64,000 nt of DNA, taken from Bradyrhizobium sp. URHD0069 (lineage in GTDB: Bacteria; Pseudomonadota; Alphaproteobacteria; Rhizobiales; Xanthobacteraceae). Positions 53,636 through 61,845 of the stretch are shown in pieces. The notes beneath the pieces are model-generated. The model ran no database searches. It saw only the letters and a program-made list of their open reading frames with translations, and was not told where the DNA came from. Position 1 is the first letter of the stretch. Every line of letters begins with the position of its first letter. The stretch covers positions 1 to 64,000 of the forward strand of contig NZ_JNIJ01000009.1 in the NCBI RefSeq assembly GCF_000701345.1, read 5' to 3'. The position numbers and the translations under genes are program-made.

Positions 53636-54364
53636 CTAATTGTTCTCGATGACGAATTCGACACGCTCGGCGGCAAAGCGCGCGCGGGTCGTTAGCAATG
53701 GCGTGCCGTCGGCGTCGATGTCGGTACTGTCGACCACAAGAATCGGACGGCCGAGCGCCAGATCCAGTCGCGCCGCGTCCGTGGCATCAACAATGGCGGC
53801 AGTGACGTGGGTTGAGGCCCGGCGATAATCGCGGATGCCGTAGTGCTCCAGCACTTTGGTCATCGAGCGTGCACGCTCATAGATCCGCCCCGCGCCGGGA
53901 AAACGCTCTGCGGCGAGCCAGGTTGTGCCCACGCAAATCGGCGTGCGGTCGGCCAGCCGCAGCGCTTCAATCCGGATCAGCGGCGCGCCTGTCTTCAAAT
54001 CAAGTTGCCGGGCCAGTTCGCGGGTCGCGTGTTCTTCGGTAGCGCCGATCAATTGGCCGCGCGGCTCGCGGCCGCCGGCACCGACGATCTCCGAAAAGCG
54101 CGTGCGCGAGCGCAGAGGATAAGCGAGGCGTTGCGTCTCAACATAGGTGCCGCTGCCGCGCTCGGCGCGTACCAGACCGCGCTCTGCCAGCATCGCCAGT
54201 GCCCGGCGCACCGTGTGGCGGTTGACGCGATAAGTTTCGGCGATCTCCATCTCGCCCGGCAACCGTTCGCCGCCGGCAAAAGTGCCGTTGGCGATGCCGC
54301 GCTCGATCCCGTCGGCGACCTGACGCCACAAAGCGACGCCGGAGGCCATATCCTGCGCAGTCAT
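53636..54364 (-). CDS. phnF: GntR/HutC-type phosphonate regulator
   Basis: The 242-residue repressor has an N-terminal winged HTH (RQVADGIERGIANGTFAGGE, ETYRVNRHTVRRALAMLAER, residues about 14-70) and a C-terminal UTRA ligand domain (about 85-235, LIRIEALRLADRTPICVGTT). It is convergent with phnE and divergent from phnG. A large palindrome between it and phnG is its probable operator, so it should control the lyase operon and itself. The effector is likely a phosphonate or a pathway intermediate. Confidence 0.92.
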   Translation of the reverse strand: MTAQDMASGVALWRQVADGIERGIANGTFAGGERLPGEMEIAETYRVNRHTVRRALAMLAERGLVRAERGSGTYVETQRLAYPLRSRTRFSEIVGAGGREPRGQLIGATEEHATRELARQLDLKTGAPLIRIEALRLADRTPICVGTTWLAAERFPGAGRIYERARSMTKVLEHYGIRDYRRASTHVTAAIVDATDAARLDLALGRPILVVDSTDIDADGTPLLTTRARFAAERVEFVIENN

Positions 54365-54406
54365 GGCGTTGAAAAGCCGGGGAAACCCATCGGAAAAATC
54401 ACTCTG

Positions 54407-54424
54407 TTGTCACGAAACAGTCAT
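54407..54424 (+). promoter_or_regulatory. Weak PHO box upstream of phnG
   Basis: TTGTCAC-GAAA-CAGTCAT gives two half-sites 11 bp apart in the phnF/phnG divergent region. Matches to CTGTCAT are partial. Confidence 0.5.
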
Positions 54425-54435
54425 GGCGCTTCGAT

Positions 54436-54467
54436 ATCAAGTTGTCTAATATCATAGACAACTTGAT
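54436..54467. promoter_or_regulatory. Large palindromic operator, probable PhnF site
   Basis: ATCAAGTTGTCT and AGACAACTTGAT form a perfect 12-bp inverted repeat around eight bases. The site ends 15 bp before the phnG start. TTGTCTA/TAGACAA half-sites are the type bound by GntR/HutC proteins. Confidence 0.8.
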
Positions 54468-54482
54468 TCAGGCAAGGCTGAC

Positions 54483-54944
54483 ATGATCGCGGCACGAGAA
54501 AACAGTAAGCAGGTGCAGCGCCAAGCTGCGATGGCGGCACTCGCGCATTCCGACGGGGGGGAGATTGCCGGACGGCTCGCGGCGATCGCGTTGCCGGCTT
54601 ACGAAAATCTGCGCGAACCCGAGAACGGTTTAGTGATGGTTCGAGGCCGCATCGGCGGCGACGGCGCGCCGTTCAATCTCGGCGAGGCGACCGTCTCGCG
54701 CGCCGCGGTGCGGCTGGCGACCGGCGAGGTCGGCTTCGGCTACACGCTCGGCCGAGACGGACAAAAGGCGCGGCTCATCGCGCTGTGCGACGCATTGCTG
54801 CAGTCGAATGAATTCGCGGATACGGTGGAAGCAACCGTGCTCACGCCGCTGCGTGCGGCCATGCTTTCCCGAGGAAACCAAAAGGCGGCGGAGGCTGCGG
54901 CGACGCGGGTCGATTTCTACACGCTGGTGCGCGGTGAGGGCTGA
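54483..54944 (+). CDS. phnG: C-P lyase complex subunit PhnG
   Basis: The 153-residue protein has the PhnG core: LREPENGLVMVRGRIGGDGA, FNLGEATVSRAAVRLATGEV and GFGYTLGRDGQKARLIALCD. It is a core subunit of PhnGHIJ, where PhnI with G, H and L transfers phosphonate to C1 of the ribose of ATP, releasing adenine. Length equals the E. coli protein within a few residues. AAGG precedes the ATG. The next gene begins three bases later. Confidence 0.95.
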   Translation: MIAARENSKQVQRQAAMAALAHSDGGEIAGRLAAIALPAYENLREPENGLVMVRGRIGGDGAPFNLGEATVSRAAVRLATGEVGFGYTLGRDGQKARLIALCDALLQSNEFADTVEATVLTPLRAAMLSRGNQKAAEAAATRVDFYTLVRGEG

Positions 54945-54947
54945 ACG

Positions 54948-55556
54948 ATGACCAGAGTTGCCGAATTGCCAGCAGGGGTCGCCGACAAGGTGTTGTTGGC
55001 GCAGTCGACCTTCCGTTCGGTGATGGATGCGATGGCCCGCCCGGGCACCGTTCAAGGAATCCCTGCCGCTGCCGGCGCGCCGGCCGGCGTGATGCGCGGC
55101 ACCGCCGCGATCGCCTTGACCCTGTTCGATCACGATACGCCGCTGTGGCTCGACCCATTGATGTCCGAGGCATCGGATGTCGTCAAATGGCTCAAGTTTC
55201 ACACGGGCGCGCCGGTGATTGCCGATCCCTCGATCTGCAGCTTTGCGTTGATAGGTGACGCGCGATCGCTTCCAGGGCTCGATCGTTTTGCCTTTGGCAG
55301 CAACGAGTATCCCGACCGCTCGACAACCGTGATCCTGCAGGTCGAAAGCCTGACGCAAGGTCCGACGCTCGAATTGCGCGGCCCCGGCATCGACGGCACG
55401 GCTGTCCTGCAGGCTGCGATCCAGCCTGCGGATTTGTTTGAGCGGCTCGCCATCAACGCCACGCTGTTTCCACGCGGCATCGACGTCGTATTGGTGGCCG
55501 ATAATGCGATTGTCGCGATACCGCGAACCACACGCCTGGTCGCGAAGGGAGACTGA
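54948..55556 (+). CDS. phnH: C-P lyase complex subunit PhnH
   Basis: This 202-residue, non-catalytic but essential subunit shows FRSVMDAMARPGTVQGIPAA, DHDTPLWLDPLM and the C-terminal NATLFPRGIDVVLVADNAIV that typify PhnH. It sits in the middle of a tight operon, two bases before phnI. Confidence 0.96.
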   Translation: MTRVAELPAGVADKVLLAQSTFRSVMDAMARPGTVQGIPAAAGAPAGVMRGTAAIALTLFDHDTPLWLDPLMSEASDVVKWLKFHTGAPVIADPSICSFALIGDARSLPGLDRFAFGSNEYPDRSTTVILQVESLTQGPTLELRGPGIDGTAVLQAAIQPADLFERLAINATLFPRGIDVVLVADNAIVAIPRTTRLVAKGD

Positions 55557-55558
55557 AC

Positions 55559-56665
55559 ATGTATGTCGCCGTCAAAGGAGGCGAGCGCGCCATCGAGAAT
55601 GCGCATCGGCTGCTGGCGCATGAGCGGCGGGGCGACCGCGATGTTCCGGAAGTCACACTTGCTCAGATATCGGAACAACTTAGCCTTGGCGTCGATCGCG
55701 TCATGACCGAAGGTTCGCTGTACGATCGCGAGCTCGCCGCGCTGGCCATCAAGCAGGCGCGCGGCGACATGATCGAGGCGATCTTTCTGATCCGTGCCTT
55801 TCGCGCCACATTGCCGCGCTTCGGCGCGACCGAACCAGTCGATACGGGCCAGATGCAGGTGCGTCGCCGGATTTCCTCGACGTTTAAGGATATTCCGGGA
55901 GGCCAGATTCTTGGGCCCACCTTCGATTACACCCATCGCCTGCTGGACCCGCAACTCGCTGATGGTTTCCTTCCCGAACCGCCCGCGACATCAGACACAT
56001 CTCCCGTGGCGATGCCGCGCGTGACCGACATTCTCGGCCGCGACGGCCTGATCGAAGCGTCACCTAGAGCGGACGCCGTGTTGCCGGTCGGCGATCTTAC
56101 GCGCGAGCCGCTTAGCTTCCCCGCGGACCGCGATCTGCGATTGCAGAATCTGGCCCGCGCCGATGAGGGTTTTTTGCTGGCACTCGGCTATTCGTCGCAG
56201 CGCGGCTACGGCCGCAGCCATCCGTTCGCCGGCGAAATTCGCCTTGGCGAGGTCGAAGTGGAGTTTATGGCCGAAGACGCCGGTTTCGCCGTACCGCTTG
56301 GCTCGATCACGCTGACTGAATGCCAGATGGTCAACCAGTTCAAAGGCTCGGCCACGGAAGCGCCGTGCTTTACGCGCGGTTACGGTCTTGCCTTCGGACA
56401 GAGTGAGCGCAAGACCATGTCGATGGCGCTGGTGGACCGAAGCCTGCGCGCCCGCGAACTCGGCGAGGAGATCATTGCTCCCGCCCAGGACGAAGAGTTT
56501 GTAATGTCGCATTCCGACAACGTGCAGGCGACCGGCTTCGTCGAACACCTCAAGCTGCCGCACTATGTGGACTTCCAGTCCGAACTTGGTCTGCTGCGTA
56601 AACTCCGAAACGAGTTTTCCGAGGCGGCGGATGCCTCGTCGCCCATGCAGGAGGCCGCGGAATGA
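55559..56665 (+). CDS. phnI: C-P lyase complex subunit PhnI (nucleosidase/phosphonate transferase)
   Basis: The 368-residue catalytic subunit starts MYVAVKGGERAIENAHRLLA. Conserved blocks include AIKQARGDMIEAIFLIRAFR, RRISSTFKDIPGGQILGPTF, LALGYSSQRGYGRSHPFAGE and EEFVMSHSDNVQATGFVEHL. With G, H and L it displaces adenine from ATP by the phosphonate oxygen. Length matches the family. The stop overlaps the phnJ start (ATGA). Confidence 0.97.
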   Translation: MYVAVKGGERAIENAHRLLAHERRGDRDVPEVTLAQISEQLSLGVDRVMTEGSLYDRELAALAIKQARGDMIEAIFLIRAFRATLPRFGATEPVDTGQMQVRRRISSTFKDIPGGQILGPTFDYTHRLLDPQLADGFLPEPPATSDTSPVAMPRVTDILGRDGLIEASPRADAVLPVGDLTREPLSFPADRDLRLQNLARADEGFLLALGYSSQRGYGRSHPFAGEIRLGEVEVEFMAEDAGFAVPLGSITLTECQMVNQFKGSATEAPCFTRGYGLAFGQSERKTMSMALVDRSLRARELGEEIIAPAQDEEFVMSHSDNVQATGFVEHLKLPHYVDFQSELGLLRKLRNEFSEAADASSPMQEAAE

Positions 56666-57546
56666 ACGCGCCGGCTTACAATTTTGCCTATCTGGACGAG
56701 CAGACCAAACGAATGATCCGCCGCGCGATCCTTAAGGCAATCGCGATTCCCGGCTATCAGGTGCCGTTCGCCAGCCGGGAAATGCCGATGCCCTATGGCT
56801 GGGGCACCGGCGGTGTGCAGGTGACGGCGGCGATCCTCGGCCCCAACGATGTGCTGAAGGTGATCGATCAGGGCTCCGACGACACTACCAATGCGATTTC
56901 GATCCGTAAGTTCTTCGCCAAGACTGCCGGCGTCGCGACCACGACCGCCACCGCCGACGCAACAGTGATCCAGACCCGGCACCGCATTCCGGAAGCGCCG
57001 CTGCATGGCGGGCAGGTACTAGTCTATCAGGTGCCGATCCCCGAGCCGCTGCGTTTTCTCGAGCCGCGCGAAACCGAGACGCGCCGAATGCATGCGCTCG
57101 GCGAATACGGATTGATTCACGTGAAGCTCTACGAGGACATCGCCCGCTTCGGTCACATCGCGACCTCTTACGCCTATCCCGTGAAGGTCAATGCGCGCTA
57201 CGTGATGGACCCGTCGCCGACGCCAAAATTCGACAATCCGAAAATGGACAATTGTCCTGCGCTGCAGTTATTTGGTGCCGGGCGCGAGAAGCGCATTTAT
57301 GCGATTCCGCCACATACGTCCGTATTGTCGCTCGACTTCGAAGACCATCCATTCACGCGCTACCGGTTCGATGCGCCGTGCGCGCTTTGCGGCGCGGAAG
57401 ATTCCTACCTTGATGAAATCGTTACCGATGACAGGGGTGGCCGGATGTTTGTCTGCTCGGACACCGATTACTGCGAGACCCGCCAGAGCTCTGGCCATCG
57501 CGGCAGCGAAAACGCGGCTCCGCACAAGGAGAGAGCGCATGGCTGA
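56662..57546 (+). CDS. phnJ: C-P lyase, radical-SAM PhnJ
   Basis: The 294-residue enzyme cleaves the carbon-phosphorus bond, giving methane or another alkane and ribose 1,2-cyclic phosphate 5-phosphate. The iron-sulfur motif C-x2-C-x21-C-x5-C is exact (C240, C243, C265, C271), the spacing found in characterised PhnJ. The glycine for the radical lies in the upstream conserved part. The chain starts MNAPAYNFAYLDEQTKRMIR. It overlaps phnI and phnK by a few bases. Confidence 0.98.
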   Translation: MNAPAYNFAYLDEQTKRMIRRAILKAIAIPGYQVPFASREMPMPYGWGTGGVQVTAAILGPNDVLKVIDQGSDDTTNAISIRKFFAKTAGVATTTATADATVIQTRHRIPEAPLHGGQVLVYQVPIPEPLRFLEPRETETRRMHALGEYGLIHVKLYEDIARFGHIATSYAYPVKVNARYVMDPSPTPKFDNPKMDNCPALQLFGAGREKRIYAIPPHTSVLSLDFEDHPFTRYRFDAPCALCGAEDSYLDEIVTDDRGGRMFVCSDTDYCETRQSSGHRGSENAAPHKERAHG

Positions 57547-58339
57547 AAATCAAGACGCCGCGGCTGACGATCAACCCCTCCTGATCGCGGACAGGTTGAG
57601 CAAGGCCTATGGCCGGCTAACCGCTTGCCGCGACGTGTCCTTTGCGCTCTACCCCGGCGAAGTACTGGCGATCGTCGGCGAGTCCGGATCGGGCAAGACG
57701 ACGCTTCTGCAATTGCTGTCGGCACAGCTTGTGCCCAACGCAGGATGCGTTTCGTATCGGATGCGCGACGGAGTGACGCGCGACCTCGCGGCACTGGGCG
57801 AGGCCGAGCGGCGGTTTCTATTTCGCACCGACTGGGGCTATGTGCACCAGGATCCTGCGCAGGGACTGCGGATGGCGGTTTCGGCCGGGGCCAATGTCGG
57901 CGAGCGTCTGATGGCGGTGGGATGGAATCACTACGGCCGGATTAGAGACACTGCCTCATCTTGGCTGGAGCGTGTCGAGATCGACGTTGGGCGCATCGAC
58001 GATGCGCCGCGCACCTATTCCGGCGGCATGCGGCAGCGGTTGCAGATTGCGCGCAATCTTGTCACCGAGCCGCGGCTTGTGTTTATGGATGAGCCGACCG
58101 GCGGGCTCGACGTGTCCGTGCAGGCCCGCCTGCTCGATTTGATGCGCAATCTGGTGAGCGAGTTGGGCCTGGCGGCGATTGTGGTCACCCATGATCTCGC
58201 CGTCGCGCGTCTGTTGTCGCATCGTGTCATGGTGATGAAGGGTGGCCGTGTGATCGAGACCGGGCTGACCGACCAGGTGCTCGATGATCCCCGTGAGCCT
58301 TACACCCAGCTGCTCGTCTCCTCGATTTTGCCGGCATGA
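57539..58339 (+). CDS. phnK: C-P lyase ATP-binding subunit PhnK
   Basis: The 266-residue ABC-type ATPase docks on the PhnGHIJ core. Walker A is GESGSGKTT (near 46), signature YSGGMRQR (near 160), Walker B LVFMDEP, and switch VVTHDLAVA. The start ATG lies eight bases before the end of phnJ; the longer frame upstream is only a shadow of phnJ. The stop overlaps phnL (ATGA). No membrane partner is needed, since PhnK works in the lyase rather than in import. Confidence 0.96.
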   Translation: MAENQDAAADDQPLLIADRLSKAYGRLTACRDVSFALYPGEVLAIVGESGSGKTTLLQLLSAQLVPNAGCVSYRMRDGVTRDLAALGEAERRFLFRTDWGYVHQDPAQGLRMAVSAGANVGERLMAVGWNHYGRIRDTASSWLERVEIDVGRIDDAPRTYSGGMRQRLQIARNLVTEPRLVFMDEPTGGLDVSVQARLLDLMRNLVSELGLAAIVVTHDLAVARLLSHRVMVMKGGRVIETGLTDQVLDDPREPYTQLLVSSILPA

Positions 58340-59046
58340 GTGCACCAATGACTGCGATGATCGAAATCAGCAATGCAGAAAAGACTTTTGTCATGCACTT
58401 GCAAGACGGGATAGAGTTGCCTGTGGTGCGTGGCGTCTCGTTTCGCGTAGAGCCGGGCGAGTGCGTGGTGCTGTCCGGCCCGTCTGGCGCGGGCAAATCG
58501 TCGATCCTGAAGATGATCTTCGGCAATTACCGCTGCGACGGCGGGCGTATCGGTATCCGCCATGAAGGCGTACAGATCGATCTCGCCAAAGCCGAACCGC
58601 GGCAAATCCTCAGTGTGCGCCGCGCCACCATCGGCTATGTCAGCCAGTTCCTCCGCGCCGTACCGCGGGTAGCGACGTCAGACGTGGTGGCCGAGCCCCT
58701 GATCGTGAACGGAGTGGCGCGTGCCGAGGCGCGCGAGAGGGCAGGGCAGTTGTTGCGCCGTCTCAACATTCCTGAACGGCTGTGGGCGCTGCCGCCATCG
58801 ACGTTCTCAGGAGGCGAGCAGCAGCGCGTCAACATCGCGCGCGGCTTCATCTCCGATCTGCCGATCTTGCTGCTGGATGAGCCGACCGCTTCGCTCGATG
58901 CCGCCAATCGCGCCGTGGTGGTCGAGTTGATCGAGCAGAAGAAGCGTGCCGGCGTCGCCATGGCCGCGATCGTCCACGACGATGAGATACGCCATTTGAT
59001 TGCCGACCGGATCGTTGACGTCACGTCATTTGCCGCCGCTGCATAA
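58336..59046 (+). CDS. phnL: C-P lyase ATP-binding subunit PhnL
   Basis: This 236-residue ABC-type ATPase is required with PhnGHI for phosphonate-ribose transfer. Walker A GPSGAGKSS (near 45), signature FSGGEQQR (near 157), Walker B PILLLDEP (near 177) and switch IVHDDEIR are present. The DD in place of a canonical D after the switch histidine is usual for PhnL. It is followed 15 bases later by phnM. Confidence 0.96.
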   Translation: MSAPMTAMIEISNAEKTFVMHLQDGIELPVVRGVSFRVEPGECVVLSGPSGAGKSSILKMIFGNYRCDGGRIGIRHEGVQIDLAKAEPRQILSVRRATIGYVSQFLRAVPRVATSDVVAEPLIVNGVARAEARERAGQLLRRLNIPERLWALPPSTFSGGEQQRVNIARGFISDLPILLLDEPTASLDAANRAVVVELIEQKKRAGVAMAAIVHDDEIRHLIADRIVDVTSFAAAA

Positions 59047-59061
59047 AGAAAGACAATCGAG

Positions 59062-60213
59062 ATGACTTCACCTGAAACCATTATAGGCAACGCCAGGATA
59101 GTTCTGGCGGATCGCGTGATCGCGTGCGGCTGGATAGCCTTTGCGGATGGCCGTGTCGCCGAATTTGGCGAAGGCAAAGCACCTGCAGGCAACGAGGATG
59201 TCGCCGGCGATCTGATCATGCCCGGCCTGATCGAGCTTCACACCGATCATCTCGAAGCGCATTACGTCCCGCGCCCAAAAGTGTTTTGGGACCCGATCGC
59301 CGCCGTCGTCTCCTATGACGGGCAATTGGCGACATCGGGAATCACGACGGTGTTGGATTCGCTGCGGGTGTGGCGCGAGGATGGTGCCGAGGAGGTCGAC
59401 GGTCGAGCAGGTGTGCTGGCCGAGGCGATCGCATCGGCGCGCGACGCTAATCTGTTGCGCGCCGATCATTTCCTGCATCTGCGCTGCGAAATTCCGATGC
59501 CGAGTGTGGTCGAGGAGGCCAAAGAACTGGTGGGGCGGCCGGATGTGCGGCTGATATCGCTGATGGATCACACCCCGGGGCAACGGCAGTTTCGCGATGA
59601 AGGCAAATTGCGCGACTACTATCGCGGCAAGGGCGCCGGCATGACCGACGCCGAGCTCGACACGCTGTTCGAACGGCGTTTTGCCTATCAGAAGGCACAT
59701 GCGGCGACCAATATGCGTGAGATCGTGGCGCTGGCGCATCAATACGATATCCCGCTCGCCAGCCATGACGACACGACAGACGAAAATGTCACCGACGCGA
59801 TTCGCGATTGCGTTTCGGTCGCGGAGTTTCCGACCACGATGGAAGCCGCGCGCGGATTGCACCAGGCCGGCATCGACATCCTGATGGGTGCGCCGAACGT
59901 GGTGCGCGGCGGCTCGCATTCCGGCAATATCGCCGCGGTCGACCTCGCCCGCGAGGGGCTGCTGGATATCCTGTCGTCCGACTACATTCCCTCAAGCCTG
60001 CTGATGGCGGCACTGCAATTGCCGCGGCATGCGCCTGCCATCGATCTGGCGTCGGCCGTCCGCACCGTCACCAAGACGCCTGCCGAAGCGGTTGGTCTCG
60101 CCGATCGGGGCGAGATCGCAGTTGGCAAGCGCGCCGATTTGATTCGTGTGCATGTTGCCCGTGACATTCCAGTGGTGCGCAGTGTCTGGCGCGAAGGACA
60201 TCGCGTGGCGTGA
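59062..60213 (+). CDS. phnM: Alpha-D-ribose 1-methylphosphonate 5-triphosphate diphosphatase
   Basis: The 383-residue metal-dependent amidohydrolase removes pyrophosphate from the PhnI product so that PhnJ can act. Metal and substrate motifs: LIMPGLIELHTDHLEAHYVP (about 52-71), LMDHTPGQRQF, LASHDDTTDENV and [20 protein letters not shown]. Length matches E. coli PhnM. It is the copy in the main lyase operon; its stop overlaps phnN (GTGA). Confidence 0.97.
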   Translation: MTSPETIIGNARIVLADRVIACGWIAFADGRVAEFGEGKAPAGNEDVAGDLIMPGLIELHTDHLEAHYVPRPKVFWDPIAAVVSYDGQLATSGITTVLDSLRVWREDGAEEVDGRAGVLAEAIASARDANLLRADHFLHLRCEIPMPSVVEEAKELVGRPDVRLISLMDHTPGQRQFRDEGKLRDYYRGKGAGMTDAELDTLFERRFAYQKAHAATNMREIVALAHQYDIPLASHDDTTDENVTDAIRDCVSVAEFPTTMEAARGLHQAGIDILMGAPNVVRGGSHSGNIAAVDLAREGLLDILSSDYIPSSLLMAALQLPRHAPAIDLASAVRTVTKTPAEAVGLADRGEIAVGKRADLIRVHVARDIPVVRSVWREGHRVA

Positions 60214-60791
60214 CGCAAATTCCGGTTATATTCAATCATCCTCCAGCCGCGATTGGACCCGGCCGGCTGATTCTGGTGGTCGGCCCCAGCGGCGCCGGCA
60301 AAGACACGCTGATCGGACGGGCCAAGGCAGCCTGCGCCGTTGATGCCGGTATCGCATTTCCGCGCCGCGTCGTAACGCGGGAAGCGTCATCCTTTGAAGA
60401 TAACGAGCAGGTGAGCCCCGAAGCCTTTCAGCAGGCGCTCGTGCGGGACCAGTTCGCGATGCATTGGGAAGCGCATGGCCATTGCTACGGATTGCCTCGT
60501 GCGATCGATGGCGATATCCGCGCCGGACGCACGGTGGTCGTCAATGTGTCGCGGACCGTGATTGACGCGATGCGCCGCGCCTATGCCAATGTCACGGTGA
60601 TTTCGATCACGGCGCCGCCTGAAGTTCTCGCCGAGCGCCTTGCTGCGCGGGCTCGCAGCAGTGATGGACAGATCGAGCACCGGCTTCGTCGCGCCGTCGA
60701 TGGCGCGTTCGCGCCTGATGTCACCATCAACAACACCGGCGACGTTCAGGATCATGCGCGCGAGCTTGTGCGGATCATCCGGGGCGGTTGA
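60210..60791 (+). CDS. phnN: Ribose 1,5-bisphosphate phosphokinase
   Basis: The 193-residue P-loop kinase (guanylate-kinase fold) makes PRPP from ribose 1,5-bisphosphate and ATP, the last step of the pathway. The start is GTG in overlap with phnM. Walker A VVGPSGAGKDTLIG is near 25-38. RRVVTREAS and the lid arginines (LAERLAARARSSDGQIEHRL) follow. No phnP or phnO lies downstream; the next gene is on the other strand. Confidence 0.95.
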   Translation: MTQIPVIFNHPPAAIGPGRLILVVGPSGAGKDTLIGRAKAACAVDAGIAFPRRVVTREASSFEDNEQVSPEAFQQALVRDQFAMHWEAHGHCYGLPRAIDGDIRAGRTVVVNVSRTVIDAMRRAYANVTVISITAPPEVLAERLAARARSSDGQIEHRLRRAVDGAFAPDVTINNTGDVQDHARELVRIIRGG

Positions 60792-60874
60792 GGCGGCGGT
60801 ACGCCGCATGGAGCTCTGAGATCAGGAGAACGGCAAATCGTTCATGCGAGGTGCGGATAGGCATCCCTCCATGA

Positions 60875-61345
60875 CTAACTAAAGGAAAGCTTTTCAAGCC
60901 GCACGTAGCTCGCTTCCATACCGTATTCCATACCGGTTGAAAGCATCGCGTCTCTCGTCGCGGCATCCGGCAAAGTCATCCGCATGGTCATCAGCGTGCC
61001 ACTTCCCTGCGGTTCGAAAGTCGTTTCGACCTGGTTGGCTGGTGTCGGGTCGGGCAGGTGCATGCGTTCGACATGTACAATCCGGCTGAACGGCTTCAGC
61101 TCGATGTATTCGCCCGTCAGGTAGAATCCACCGTCCTTGCCATCGGTCCACTCGTAGCGGATCTGCCCGCCCGGTCTCGCTTCGTTAATGCAGACCGGCA
61201 TCGTCCAGCCGTCCGGGCCGAGCAGCCATTTCTGGATCAGCGCCGGCTCCGTGTGTGCACGGTAAACCGCTTCGGGGGAGGCGGCGAAGTATCGGGTTAC
61301 GACAACATATCGCTCGCCCTCTGTCACAAGCGTCATGGCGCTCAT
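60875..61345 (-). CDS. SRPBCC / AHSA1-domain protein
   Basis: The 156-residue protein is read from MSAMTLVTEGERYVVVTRYF, with AAGGAG six bases upstream. It has the START-like helix-grip fold of AHSA1 proteins: AASPEAVYRAHTEPALIQKW, GGQIRYEWTDGKDGGFYLTG and GTLMTMRMTLPDAATRDAML. It overlaps the upstream ArsR gene by four bases; this ArsR-SRPBCC pair is very common. It probably binds a hydrophobic ligand. No known reaction. Confidence 0.9.
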   Translation of the reverse strand: MSAMTLVTEGERYVVVTRYFAASPEAVYRAHTEPALIQKWLLGPDGWTMPVCINEARPGGQIRYEWTDGKDGGFYLTGEYIELKPFSRIVHVERMHLPDPTPANQVETTFEPQGSGTLMTMRMTLPDAATRDAMLSTGMEYGMEASYVRLEKLSFS

Positions 61346-61692
61346 GGTCGCTCCTTTCGTTCGTCGGCCATCATCGAAGCCAATATGGAATCCAGCCGGT
61401 TGTAGTTTTTGGCCAATACTTCGCGCAGCATGCCGAGCCATCTGTCGACATCCGCGATCGCGTCCGGCGCGATGCGGCAGGGCCGCTTGCTGCCCTCAAC
61501 GCGACGGACAATCAGCCCCGCATCCTCAAGCACTTTCAGGTGGCGCGAGATGGCCGGCTGCGTCATCTCGAAAGGCTTCGCAATTTCCATGACCGTCGTT
61601 TCGCCCAAGGCAAGGCGCGCCAGGATCGCCCGCCGCGTCGGATCAGCAAGCGCGGAAAATGCGGCATCCAGTCGGGGCGTCGTGTTATTCAT
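61342..61692 (-). CDS. ArsR-family transcriptional regulator
   Basis: The 116-residue winged-HTH protein starts MNNTTPRLDAAFSALADPTR; the longer upstream frame overlaps other signals and is not used. The HTH TVMEIAKPFEMTQPAISRHL (about 33-52) and wing KVLEDAGLIVRRVEGSKRPC are typical of the metal-independent ArsR subgroup that regulates SRPBCC genes. The metal cysteine pair of true ArsR is absent. It likely autorepresses through the dyad just upstream. Confidence 0.92.
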   Translation of the reverse strand: MNNTTPRLDAAFSALADPTRRAILARLALGETTVMEIAKPFEMTQPAISRHLKVLEDAGLIVRRVEGSKRPCRIAPDAIADVDRWLGMLREVLAKNYNRLDSILASMMADERKERP

Positions 61693-61706
61693 AACGAACG
61701 TATTAT

Positions 61707-61722
61707 ATAACTTATTTGTTAT
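61707..61722. promoter_or_regulatory. Dyad ATAAC-N6-GTTAT, possible ArsR operator
   Basis: A perfect 5-bp inverted repeat in an AT-rich patch 15 bp upstream of the ArsR start; a further ATAAC occurs at the start itself. It is placed over the likely promoter. Confidence 0.4.
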
Positions 61723-61845
61723 GTCAAGGATGGATGCGAAGTAGGGTGCGCGGGGCCGTTCACCTCTCTCCAGAGCCGTGATCGCCTTCGTGCGGTAGAC
61801 GATTATACGTTGACGGATATTCATGTACTCGAATAATCTACGTCC

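Noticed and set aside
57272..57538. 89-codon N-terminal extension of phnK
   Set aside because: It overlaps phnJ, including its iron-sulfur cysteines, in another frame; the ATG at 57539 gives the normal PhnK length.
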